Origin: Streptomyces bottropensis ATCC 25435 | GTDB taxonomy: Bacteria > Actinomycetota > Actinomycetes > Streptomycetales > Streptomycetaceae | Assembly (NCBI RefSeq): GCF_000383595.1 | Contig: NZ_KB911581.1 | Coordinates: 2,424,265 to 2,488,264, forward strand | Reading direction: 5' to 3' | DNA length: 64,000 nucleotides | Part shown: positions 1 to 7,962 of the stretch, one piece after another | Layout of the letters: each line of letters opens with the position of its first letter | Position numbering within the stretch: position 1 is the stretch's first letter | Made by a program: the position numbers and the translations under genes | The notes under the pieces: model-generated | What the model saw: the letters and a program-made list of their open reading frames with translations, nothing else | What the model was told of the DNA's origin: nothing | Databases searched by the model: none

Positions 1-762
1 CTCGCCCACCAGGGGAAGTACCCGTACTACATCAACGTCGCCATCATGGACCTGATCGCCAAGACGGGCGGTCTGGAGGCCATGAAGGCGATCGACAACC
101 TCGACCCCAAGGCGTTCGTCGGCTCCGACGCCGCGAAGGCCGGCGTCGAGGCGATCTACGAGGTCGTCGAGAAGGGCTATCTGATGCCCGGCACGAACGG
201 CCTGACCCACACCGAGTCCCAGGCCCGCTGGAACCAGTACAAGGCCGTGTTCATCACCTCCGGCTCCTGGCTGGAGAACGAGCAGCTGAAGCAGACCCCG
301 GACGACTTCGAGATGACGTTCATGCCGATGCCGGTGCTCCCGGACAGCGTGATGCCCTTCGAGGCGATTCGGGCCGGTTCCGGGGAGCCGTTCATCATCC
401 CGTCCAAGGCGAAGAACCTGCCGGCCGCCAAGGAATTCATGCGGATGATGCTCTCCAAGGAGTGGTCGACGCTGTTCGCCAAGGAGGCGAACTCCCTGAC
501 GATCGTGAAGGACGGGGTCGACACCGGCGTCTCCCTGCGGCCCGGTACCCAGTCGACGGTGGAAGTCTCCAAGGCCGCCGGTGACGACACGTTCCGTTAC
601 CTGTACACCGAGTGGTACAGCGAGATGGACACGGCGATCCAGAACGCGTCGAACGAACTGATGGCCAAGCGGATCCAGCCGGCCGAATGGCTCAAGCGGG
701 CGCAGGCCGCGGTGGACAAGCAGGCCAAGGACCCCGATTCCAAGAAGAACCGTCGGGACTAG
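1..762 (+). CDS. ngcE: N-acetylglucosamine/chitobiose ABC transporter substrate-binding protein (3' part)
   Basis: This is the C-terminal 253 residues of an extracellular solute-binding protein; the frame is open from base 1, so the start and lipoprotein signal lie outside the window. Visible blocks such as FITSGSWLENE and GEPFIIPSKAKNLPAAKEF are typical of family 1 (CUT1) sugar-binding proteins. Two CUT1 permease genes follow directly, and a ROK regulator and the xylose-type genes lie downstream; this is the order of the Streptomyces ngcEFG-rok7B7-xylFGH locus. The protein is expected to be a surface lipoprotein that captures N-acetylglucosamine or N,N'-diacetylchitobiose released from chitin. 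The substrate is inferred from gene order, not from binding residues. There is no ATPase gene here, so a shared MsiK-type ATPase probably energises the importer. Confidence 0.85.
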   Translation, partial: LAHQGKYPYYINVAIMDLIAKTGGLEAMKAIDNLDPKAFVGSDAAKAGVEAIYEVVEKGYLMPGTNGLTHTESQARWNQYKAVFITSGSWLENEQLKQTPDDFEMTFMPMPVLPDSVMPFEAIRAGSGEPFIIPSKAKNLPAAKEFMRMMLSKEWSTLFAKEANSLTIVKDGVDTGVSLRPGTQSTVEVSKAAGDDTFRYLYTEWYSEMDTAIQNASNELMAKRIQPAEWLKRAQAAVDKQAKDPDSKKNRRD

Positions 763-898
763 GGGGCGTCGGAGCGCCGGGGGAGCTGCGCACTGTGGTG
801 AGCTGCGAGTTCGTGGTGGCTCACCGCGTGGTTCCCCGCGTCCCTGAAAAACTGGGGCGCGCCTTTCGTCTCATGGAAGCCGAGGCAGGGAAACGCCA

Positions 899-1828
899 AT
901 GCGTAAAGGGCAGAACCGGTTCGTCGCGGGGTTTCTTCTCGCCCCCGTGGCGCTTTATCTGATCTTCGTGATCTGGCCGTACATCCAGACGTTCGGCTAT
1001 TCACTGACGGACTGGAAGGGACAGTCGCAGACGTTCTCCTTCATCGGCCTGGACAACTACACGGCCTTGTTCCAGGACGACATCTTCCTCCAGGCGATCT
1101 GGCACAACATCCTGTTCCTGGTGTTCATCCCGGTGATCACCATCCTGCTCGCGCTGTTCTTCGCCTTCATGCTGAACGCGGGCGGACGCGGCCGGGCTGG
1201 CGGGGTCTCGGGGGTCGCCGGGTCGGGGTTCTACAAGATCGTCTACTTCTTCCCGCAGGTGCTGTCACTGGCGATCCTCGCCGTGCTGTTCGGGGCCGTG
1301 TACCGCAGCGACAGCGGAGGCATGCTCAACGGCCTGCTGCTGAAGCTGGGGCTGGTCGACGAGAGCAGCCCCGTCGAATGGCTCAACGAGCCGAACTTCG
1401 TGCTGTGGGCGCTCATCCTGGTCGTCGTCTGGCACGGTGTCGGCTTCTACCTCGTGCTGTTCTCCGCCGCCATGCAGGCCATCCCGAGGGACATCTACGA
1501 GGCCGCGCTGATCGACGGCGCCGGCCGCGCCCACACCTTCTTCCGCATCACCCTGCCGCTGCTGTGGGACTCCGTGCAGACCGCCTGGGTCTACCTCGGC
1601 ATCGCGGCGATGGACATGTTCATCCTGGTCTCCACCATGACCGCGGGCGAGTACGGGGGCGGTCCCGACCACCACAGCGAGGTCATGGCGACCGTGATGA
1701 TGCGGAACTTCCTGCTGTACGGCAGGAGCGGCTACGCCTGTGCGATGGGCGTCGTGATGCTGCTCCTCACCCTGATCGTGTCGGTGGTCATGCTGCGCGC
1801 CACCCGTCGCGAACGCGTCGAGTTCTGA
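899..1828 (+). CDS. ngcF: Sugar ABC transporter permease, NgcF-type
   Basis: 309-residue integral membrane permease of the MalF type. It has about six hydrophobic segments, the first at residues 9-30, and the EAA loop (EAALIDGAGRAHTFFRITLP, near residues 200-220) that contacts the ATPase. The ATG follows an AGGGA element about nine bases upstream. It lies 136 bp after ngcE and 18 bp before the second permease, so the three are likely one transcript. It should pair with NgcG to form the membrane channel for amino-sugar uptake. Confidence 0.87.
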   Translation: MRKGQNRFVAGFLLAPVALYLIFVIWPYIQTFGYSLTDWKGQSQTFSFIGLDNYTALFQDDIFLQAIWHNILFLVFIPVITILLALFFAFMLNAGGRGRAGGVSGVAGSGFYKIVYFFPQVLSLAILAVLFGAVYRSDSGGMLNGLLLKLGLVDESSPVEWLNEPNFVLWALILVVVWHGVGFYLVLFSAAMQAIPRDIYEAALIDGAGRAHTFFRITLPLLWDSVQTAWVYLGIAAMDMFILVSTMTAGEYGGGPDHHSEVMATVMMRNFLLYGRSGYACAMGVVMLLLTLIVSVVMLRATRRERVEF

Positions 1829-1846
1829 GCGGGAGATACGACAGAA

Positions 1847-2782
1847 GTGATGAGTGCACCCCTCAAGACCGCCTCGCGCGGCGACTCGGTCCCCACCGGC
1901 CCGACGGTGGACAAGGGCAGGACCGGCCCGGGCGACGAGCGCGGCGAAGGCGTCGTCCTGAACGTCTTCTCGCACGGCTTCCTCGCCCTGTGGGCCCTGC
2001 TGATCGTGCTGCCGCTGCTGTGGCTGGTGCTCAGCGCCTTCAAGACCGACGCGCAGATCGGCGGCTCGGCCTTCGGCTGGCCCGAGAACTGGTCCCTGGA
2101 GGTGTTCTCCCGCGCCTGGGACAAGGGCATCGGGGACTACTTCGTCAACACGGTCATCGTGCTGGTCTTCTCCGTGCCGCTGACCATGCTGTTCGGCTCC
2201 ATGGCCGCGTACGTCCTGGCCCGCTACCCCTTCACGGGCAACCGGCTGCTGTACTACTTCTTCGTCGCCGGGGCGATGTTCCCGGTCTTCCTCGCCCTGG
2301 TGCCGCTGTTCTTCATGGTCAAACGGCTGGACATGCTGAACACCTACCAGGGTCTGATCCTGGTGTACGTCGCCTACTCGCTGCCGTTCACGGTGTTCTT
2401 CATGCACGCGTTCTTCCGGACGCTGCCCACCGCGGTCTTCGAGGCGGCCATCCTGGACGGGGCCTCGCACACCCGGACGTTCTTCCAGGTCATGCTGCCG
2501 ATGGCCAAGCCGGGGCTGATCAGTGTGGGGATCTTCAACACCCTGGGTCAGTGGAACCAGTTCATCCTGCCCACGGTCCTCATGCAGCCCCAGAGCGGCG
2601 ACGACCCGGAGCGGTACGTCCTCACCCAGGGACTCATCCAGCTCCAGCAGCAGCAGGGCTACGCCTCCGACCTGCCCGTCCTCTTCGCCGGTGTCACCAT
2701 CGCCATGATCCCGATGCTCGTGGTCTACCTCTCCTTCCAGCGCCAGGTGCAGGCGGGGCTCACCTCGGCCACCCTCAAGTAG
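1847..2782 (+). CDS. ngcG: Sugar ABC transporter permease, NgcG-type
   Basis: 311-residue MalG-type permease. A roughly 45-residue hydrophilic N-terminus is followed by six membrane segments and the EAA loop (EAAILDGASHTRTFFQVMLP, near residues 200-220). A GTG at 1847 and an ATG at 1850 are adjacent; GGGAGA at 1831-1836 could serve either. It completes the binding protein-permease-permease unit. The stop codon lies in a short direct repeat: CCTCAAGTAG occurs at 2773-2782 and again at 2795-2804. Confidence 0.87.
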   Translation: MMSAPLKTASRGDSVPTGPTVDKGRTGPGDERGEGVVLNVFSHGFLALWALLIVLPLLWLVLSAFKTDAQIGGSAFGWPENWSLEVFSRAWDKGIGDYFVNTVIVLVFSVPLTMLFGSMAAYVLARYPFTGNRLLYYFFVAGAMFPVFLALVPLFFMVKRLDMLNTYQGLILVYVAYSLPFTVFFMHAFFRTLPTAVFEAAILDGASHTRTFFQVMLPMAKPGLISVGIFNTLGQWNQFILPTVLMQPQSGDDPERYVLTQGLIQLQQQQGYASDLPVLFAGVTIAMIPMLVVYLSFQRQVQAGLTSATLK

Positions 2783-2809
2783 CCCGTTCCGGGACCTCAA
2801 GTAGCCGCA

Positions 2810-2831
2810 GAGTGACATTTAGTGGTCACTC
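2810..2831 (+). terminator. Short inverted repeat after ngcG
   Basis: GAGTGAC at 2810-2816 pairs perfectly with GTCACTC at 2825-2831 around an 8-nt loop, 28 bp after the ngcG stop. It could be a weak terminator or an operator. The arms are short and no T-run follows, so this is tentative. Confidence 0.35.
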
Positions 2832-2971
2832 GGCGGTCCCAGTTTCCCTCAAGGACTTGACTGCGGTAACCCGTTCAGCGGAGCTTGGAGTTCACAACTT
2901 GTAAGTGACCCGGGTTTCTGGCTGTGGCCTGGGTCACGGGCGGCGTGCGGGCCGTCCGTCCTGGGACGGGA

Positions 2972-4183
2972 GTGGATGAGTCGATGGAGACTCCGGGGTC
3001 GCAGTCGTCGCTGCACAGAGCAAATCTCGAACGCGTCGTCCGGGCGGTGCGGCTCGCCGGGTCGCTGACCCAGGCGGAGATCGCCAGGACGACCGGTCTG
3101 TCCGCCGCCACGGTCTCCAACATCGTGCGCGAGCTGAAGGACGGCGGAACCGTCGAGGTCACGCCCACGTCGGCCGGCGGCCGGCGGGCGCGCGCGGTCT
3201 CGCTCAGCGGGGACGCCGGGATCGTGATCGGCGTGGACTTCGGGCACACCCATTTGCGCGTCGCGATAGGGAACCTCGCCCATCAGGTGCTCGCCGAGGA
3301 GGCCGAGCCGCTGGACGTGGACGCCTCCTCCACGCAGGGTTTCGACCGGGCGGAACAGCTGGTCACCCGGTTGATCGAGGCCATCGGGGTGGATCGCGCG
3401 AAGATCGCCGGCGTGGGCCTCGGCGTGCCCGGTCCGATCGACGTGGAGTCCGGCTCGCTCGGCTCCACGGCCATCCTGCCGGGCTGGACCGGCACCAAGC
3501 CCGCCGCCGAGATGCGCGACCGGCTCGGTGTGACCGTGCACGTGGACAACGACGCCAACCTCGGCGCCCTGGGTGAGCTGGTCTGGGGCAGCGGCCGGGG
3601 GGTGCGGGACCTGGCGTACATCAAGGTGTCCAGCGGCGTGGGGGCCGGACTGGTGATCGATGGCAAGATCTACAGAGGTCCGGGTGGCACAGCGGGAGAA
3701 ATCGGGCATATTACTCTTGATGAATCCGGCCCGGTCTGCCGCTGCGGCAACCGTGGCTGCCTGGAGACCTTCGCGGCCGCGCGCTATGTGCTGCCGCTGC
3801 TCCAGTCCAGCCATGGCACCGACCTGACCATGGAAGGGGTCGTACGGTTGGCGAGGGACGGGGATCCGGGCTGCCGTCGGGTGATCGCCGACGTCGGCCG
3901 ACACATCGGAAGTGGAGTCGCCAATCTCTGCAATCTGTTGAACCCGAGCCGCGTGGTTCTCGGTGGCGATCTCGCCGAGGCCGGAGAGCTGGTTCTCGGA
4001 CCCATAAGGGAGTCGGTCGGCCGGTACGCGATCCCAAGTGCCGCACGTCAACTCTCGGTGTTGCCAGGGGCACTTGGCGGCCGAGCCGAGGTCCTCGGGG
4101 CCCTGGCCCTGGCCCTCAGCGAGATGGGTGATTCGACCCTTTTGGACGGCACCCTCTCCGCAGCAACCCCTGTCTTCACTTAG
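2972..4183 (+). CDS. rok7B7: ROK-family transcriptional regulator Rok7B7
   Basis: ROK-family regulator of 403 residues from GTG 2972; ATG 2984, giving 399, is also possible. The N-terminal winged helix-turn-helix covers residues 20-60 (SLTQAEIARTTGLSAATVSN). The sugar-kinase-like domain follows, with GVDFGHTHLRVAIG and the family zinc site: a His in EIGHITLDES followed by CRCGNRGCLE (CxCx4C). It sits between the ngcG and xylF genes. From published Streptomyces work, rok7B7 in this position influences xylose uptake, carbon catabolite control and antibiotic production. It is probably cytoplasmic and modulated by a sugar or sugar phosphate. The start is uncertain because the GGGACGGGA purine tract abuts the GTG. 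Confidence 0.88.
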   Translation: MDESMETPGSQSSLHRANLERVVRAVRLAGSLTQAEIARTTGLSAATVSNIVRELKDGGTVEVTPTSAGGRRARAVSLSGDAGIVIGVDFGHTHLRVAIGNLAHQVLAEEAEPLDVDASSTQGFDRAEQLVTRLIEAIGVDRAKIAGVGLGVPGPIDVESGSLGSTAILPGWTGTKPAAEMRDRLGVTVHVDNDANLGALGELVWGSGRGVRDLAYIKVSSGVGAGLVIDGKIYRGPGGTAGEIGHITLDESGPVCRCGNRGCLETFAAARYVLPLLQSSHGTDLTMEGVVRLARDGDPGCRRVIADVGRHIGSGVANLCNLLNPSRVVLGGDLAEAGELVLGPIRESVGRYAIPSAARQLSVLPGALGGRAEVLGALALALSEMGDSTLLDGTLSAATPVFT

Positions 4184-4266
4184 AGAACGAAACACGCCGT
4201 TGCCAACCCGTTAAGGATTTACTTCTTGACGTCGCACGTGTGGCCGAGTTGACTTCCAGCCACCTC

Positions 4267-4284
4267 GGCCGCAGTGCTGCGGCC
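4267..4284 (+). promoter_or_regulatory. 18-bp palindrome just upstream of the xylF ribosome binding site
   Basis: GGCCGCAG at 4267-4274 and CTGCGGCC at 4277-4284 form a perfect 8-bp dyad with a 2-bp centre, seven bases before the GGGAGG ribosome binding site of xylF. It could be a regulator site, for example for Rok7B7, or a 5'-UTR hairpin. The symmetry is visible; the role is inferred. Confidence 0.4.
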
Positions 4285-4307
4285 CGTGTCAGGGAGGCAC
4301 AACCCAA

Positions 4308-5411
4308 ATGAACGCAACGATGCGTAGAGTCGCGATCGGCGCCACCGCGATCTCGCTGGCGCTGTCCGTGGCCGCCTGTGGCAAGGCCGGCGACGACAAG
4401 GACTCCGACAGCGGCAGCGACAGCGGCTCGGGCAACAAGACCATCGGTCTGCTCCTGCCCGACAACGTCACCGCGCGCTACGAGAAGTTCGACCGGCCGT
4501 ACTTCGAGGACAAGGTCGAGGAGCTGTGCTCCGACTGCAAGGTCGAGTACGCGAACGCCGCCGCGGACCCCACCAAGCAGGCTCAGCAGATGAGCACCAT
4601 GGTGACCAAGGGCGTCAAGGTCATCGTCGTCTCCGCCCAGGACTCCGCCGCCATCAAGTCCTCCATCCAGTCCGCGGTGAACAAGGGCGTCAAGGTCGTC
4701 GCCTACGACCGTCTCGCGCAGGGCCCGGTCTCGGCCTACGTCTCCTTCGACAACGTCAAGGTCGGTGAGCTGCAGGGCCAGGCCCTCATCGACGCCCTCG
4801 GCGACAAGGCCACGCCGAAGGCCAAGGTCGTCATGATCAACGGCGACGACGCCGACCCGAACGCCGGTCAGTTCAAGGAGGGCGCGCACAAGGCCCTCGA
4901 CGGCAAGGTCGACATCGCCTACGAGCAGTCCGGCCTGTGGAAGGACACCGTCGCCGCCCAGAAGATGTCCGCGGCGATCACCCAGCTGGGCGCCAAGAAC
5001 ATCGCGGGCGTCTACGCCGCCAACGACGGCATGGCCGGCGGCATCGCCAACACCCTCAAGGGTGCGAAGATCAGTGGCATCCCGCTGACCGGTCAGGACG
5101 CCGAGCTGGCCGCCATCCAGCGGCTCGTGGCCGGTACCCAGTCCTCCACGGTCTACAAGGCCTACAAGCCGGAGGCCGACACCGCCGCCGAGCTGGCGGT
5201 CAACCTGCTGGACGGCAAGGACATCAAGTCCCTGGCCGACACCGAGGTCACCAGCGGCTCCGGCGACAAGGTCCAGGCCAAGCTCCTGGTCCCGGTCTCC
5301 GTCACCAAGGAGAACATCAAGGACACGGTGGTGAAGGACGGCCTCTACACGGTCGCCGACATCTGCACCCCGGAGTACGCCAAGGCGTGCAAGTCCGCCG
5401 GCCTGGAGTAG
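4308..5411 (+). CDS. xylF: Xylose-type ABC transporter substrate-binding lipoprotein
   Basis: 367-residue lipoprotein. The signal peptide ends in the lipobox LSVAAC, with the lipidated Cys near residue 24. A Ser/Asp/Gly linker follows, then a periplasmic-binding-protein type 1 fold (TIGLLLPDN, VIVVSAQDSAAIK, VYAANDGMAGGIANTL). It resembles the XylF/ribose-binding group. ATG 4308 has GGGAGG at 4290-4295. It is the first gene of xylFGH directly after rok7B7. D-xylose is the likely ligand from the locus, but the exact pentose cannot be read from the sequence. Confidence 0.87.
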   Translation: MNATMRRVAIGATAISLALSVAACGKAGDDKDSDSGSDSGSGNKTIGLLLPDNVTARYEKFDRPYFEDKVEELCSDCKVEYANAAADPTKQAQQMSTMVTKGVKVIVVSAQDSAAIKSSIQSAVNKGVKVVAYDRLAQGPVSAYVSFDNVKVGELQGQALIDALGDKATPKAKVVMINGDDADPNAGQFKEGAHKALDGKVDIAYEQSGLWKDTVAAQKMSAAITQLGAKNIAGVYAANDGMAGGIANTLKGAKISGIPLTGQDAELAAIQRLVAGTQSSTVYKAYKPEADTAAELAVNLLDGKDIKSLADTEVTSGSGDKVQAKLLVPVSVTKENIKDTVVKDGLYTVADICTPEYAKACKSAGLE

Positions 5412-5434
5412 TCGCTCCGGCCCACTGAGCCTGT

Positions 5435-5480
5435 CCGGCGCCCGCCCCACCCATACCCCGCTTCCGGGGCGGGCGCCGGA
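5435..5480 (+). terminator. Strong intra-operon stem-loop between xylF and xylG
   Basis: Perfect 15-bp arms (5435-5449 and 5466-5480) flank a 16-nt loop, 24 bp after the xylF stop. A second small hairpin follows at about 5488-5507. Inside an operon such a structure usually stabilises or partly terminates the upstream message, so that the binding protein is made in excess of the ATPase and permease. That role is inferred. Confidence 0.7.
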
Positions 5481-5630
5481 CGGAACCGCCGCCGAAAGAG
5501 CGGCGGCCACTCGCATGTTCACCTTGTAAGCCTTGTGCGAGCGCCCCCGTCGACGGGGCCCGCACATTCCTCCGCGCCTGGTTCCCAGCGCGGCATCCCC
5601 GCCGGTCAGGCGGCGAAGGAGATGGTTCAC

Positions 5631-6413
5631 GTGTCCGCTACGCCCGTGCTGGCGTTGCGCGGAGTCTCCAAGCGATTCGGTGCGGTTCAGGCCCTCACCG
5701 ACGTCGAACTGGAGGTCCACGCCGGAGAAGTGGTCGCCCTGGTGGGCGACAACGGCGCAGGAAAGTCCACCCTGGTCAAGACGATCGCGGGTGTCCACCC
5801 CATCGATGAGGGCGTCATCGAGTGGCAGGGTGAGCCGGTCAGGATCAACAAGCCGCACGACGCCCAGGGACTCGGCGTCGCGACGGTCTACCAGGACCTC
5901 GCGCTGTGCGACAACCTCGATGTCGTCGGCAACCTCTACCTCGGGCGCGAGCTGCTGCACCGCGGCGTCATCGACGAGGTGTCGATGGAGAAGAACTCCC
6001 GCGAACTGCTGTCCACGCTCTCGATCCGCATCCCGAGCGTCCGCATCCCGATCGCGAGCCTCTCCGGCGGTCAGCGCCAGGTCGTCGCCATCGCCCGCGC
6101 CCTCATCGGCGACCCCAAGCTCGTCATCCTCGACGAGCCCACCGCCGCCCTCGGTGTCGAGCAGACCGCGCAGGTCCTCGACCTGGTCGAGCGGCTGCGC
6201 GAGCGCGACCTCGCCGTCATCCTCATCAGCCACAACATGGCCGACGTCAAGGCGGTCGCGGACACCGTCGCCGTCCTGCGCCTGGGCAAGAACAACGGCT
6301 CCTTCTCCGTGAAGGACACCAGCCACGAAGAGATCATCGCCGCGATCACGGGTGCCACGGACAACGCCGTGACCCGTCGTGCGGGGCGGCGCACCACGGA
6401 GGCGGCAAAGTGA
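5631..6413 (+). CDS. xylG: Xylose-type ABC transporter ATP-binding protein
   Basis: 260-residue ATPase with one nucleotide-binding domain: Walker A GDNGAGKST near residue 40, signature LSGGQRQVVAIARAL, Walker B LVILDEPTAAL and switch His in LISHNMADV. The start is GTG 5631, because GAAGGAG (5615-5621) lies nine bases before it, while the in-frame ATG at 5622 touches the ribosome binding site. Many XylG proteins carry two fused ATPase domains of about 500 residues; this is the single-domain form. The stop overlaps the xylH start in a GTGA. Confidence 0.88.
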   Translation: MSATPVLALRGVSKRFGAVQALTDVELEVHAGEVVALVGDNGAGKSTLVKTIAGVHPIDEGVIEWQGEPVRINKPHDAQGLGVATVYQDLALCDNLDVVGNLYLGRELLHRGVIDEVSMEKNSRELLSTLSIRIPSVRIPIASLSGGQRQVVAIARALIGDPKLVILDEPTAALGVEQTAQVLDLVERLRERDLAVILISHNMADVKAVADTVAVLRLGKNNGSFSVKDTSHEEIIAAITGATDNAVTRRAGRRTTEAAK

Positions 6414-7732
6414 GCGACACGTCCAAGACCCCCGTGAAGAGTGATTCCGTGCAGGGCCAGACCACGGTCGCGCCCGCCGACGACCCCACGGCCGCGCCGG
6501 TCTCCGTCGTCGACCCGCGTCTGCTGGTCCGCGAAGAGGGCCTCAAGGGCTACGTCACCGAGTTCAAGCGCAAGGTGAAGGGCGGCGAGCTGGGCTCGCT
6601 GCCGGTGGTCATCGGCCTGATCGTCATCTGGACGATCTTCCAGCTCCAGAACGACCGCTTCCTGAGCGCCGACAACCTCTCGAACATCAGCTACTTCCTC
6701 TCGGCCACCGGCATGCTCGCCATCGGCCTGGTGTTCGTGCTGCTGCTCGGCGAGATCGACCTGTCCGTGGGCTCCGTCAGCGGTCTGGCCTCCACCCTGT
6801 TCGCCGTGTTCGCGGTGACCCACGGTGTGAACGCCTGGCTGTCACTGGTCCTCGCGATCATCACCGGTGTCGCCATCGGCGCGCTGCAGGGATGGTTCTT
6901 CGCCAGGATCGGGGTGCCGGCGTTCGTCGTCACCCTGGCCGGCTTCCTCGGCTGGAACGGCCTGATGCTGTGGCTGCTGGGCGACAGCGGCACGATCAAC
7001 ATCCCGTCCGACACGGGTCCGGTCCACCTGCTCGGCCAGAGCTCCTTCTTCATGGACCAGGCCATCATCGGCGCGTACATCCTGGCCGGTGTCGCCGTCG
7101 TCCTCTCCCTCGTCGGCAACCTCAACGAGCAGCGCCGCCGCCGGGCGGCGGGCGTGCCGTTCCGGCCGACCAGCGAGATCCTGCTGCGGGTCGGCGCCCT
7201 CGCCGTCGCGTCCTTCGTGGCCGCCGCGGTGCTCAACGACGCCTCCGGTGTCTCCAACGCGCTGGTGATCTTCCTCGTGGCGCTGGTGGTCGTGGACTTC
7301 GTGCTGCGTCGTACGACCTACGGCCGCAAGGTGTTCGCGGTCGGCGGCGGCATCGAGGCCGCCCGCCGTGCCGGTATCAACGTGCCGATGATCCGGATCT
7401 CCGTGTTCGCCATCTCGGGTGGCTTCGCGGCGGTCGGCGGCATGTTCTTCGCCGGTCAGACCGCGAGCGCGACGCTGTCCGCCGGTGGCGGCAACACGCT
7501 GATGCTCGCGATCGCCGCGGCGGTCATCGGCGGCACCAGCCTCTTCGGCGGCCGGGGTTCGGTCTGGTCGGCGCTGCTCGGCATGCTGGTGATCCAGTCG
7601 ATCCAGACCGGTCTCGACCTGCTGAACATGAACACCTCGATCCAGTACATGATCACGGGTGCGGTTCTGCTGGGTGCGGTCGTCATCGACTCCGTCAGCC
7701 GTAAGAGCCAGAAGGCGGCAGGTCGCGCGTAG
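6410..7732 (+). CDS. xylH: Xylose-type ABC transporter permease
   Basis: 440-residue permease of the ribose/xylose (CUT2) group. A hydrophilic N-terminus of about 60 residues precedes roughly ten membrane segments, and the conserved block VFAVGGGIEAARRAGIN lies near residue 310. The GTG at 6410 overlaps the xylG stop by four bases, indicating translational coupling. With xylF and xylG it forms a full importer. A strong terminator follows at 7767-7801. Confidence 0.88.
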   Translation: MSDTSKTPVKSDSVQGQTTVAPADDPTAAPVSVVDPRLLVREEGLKGYVTEFKRKVKGGELGSLPVVIGLIVIWTIFQLQNDRFLSADNLSNISYFLSATGMLAIGLVFVLLLGEIDLSVGSVSGLASTLFAVFAVTHGVNAWLSLVLAIITGVAIGALQGWFFARIGVPAFVVTLAGFLGWNGLMLWLLGDSGTINIPSDTGPVHLLGQSSFFMDQAIIGAYILAGVAVVLSLVGNLNEQRRRRAAGVPFRPTSEILLRVGALAVASFVAAAVLNDASGVSNALVIFLVALVVVDFVLRRTTYGRKVFAVGGGIEAARRAGINVPMIRISVFAISGGFAAVGGMFFAGQTASATLSAGGGNTLMLAIAAAVIGGTSLFGGRGSVWSALLGMLVIQSIQTGLDLLNMNTSIQYMITGAVLLGAVVIDSVSRKSQKAAGRA

Positions 7733-7766
7733 CGGCCCTCGACGCCTCACGCCCTCTCAGGGCGCG

Positions 7767-7801
7767 GAAGTGCCCGGTGCCTTCGAGGCGCCGGGCACTT
7801 C
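7767..7801 (+). terminator. Terminator after xylFGH
   Basis: 15-bp arms (7767-7781 and 7787-7801) close a 5-nt TTCGA loop, with a single G-U type mismatch. It lies 35 bp after the xylH stop and separates the transporter operon from dxs. Confidence 0.82.
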
Positions 7802-7962
7802 TCCGTGTTCTCGGACGTTTCGTACGGGTACGTGCGCGCAGGATGGTTTACGCCGTTCGCGTGACGTAGCAGGCGACCGCCCGGCCGTCGGCCGTCCGCG
7901 CGGAAGATTAGACTTCGACGAGCCCGGTAACGCTCGAACAGCACTATCGCAAGGAGGCACGG

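Noticed and set aside
2811..2831. Possible DasR (dre) site after ngcG
   Set aside because: One half (AGTGGTC) resembles the dre motif but the other half lacks the GACCA arm, and the position is downstream of the ngc genes.
5535..5630. N-terminal extension of xylG from ATG 5535 or 5622
   Set aside because: No ribosome binding site fits 5535, and ATG 5622 is directly adjacent to GAAGGAG; GTG 5631 is correctly spaced.
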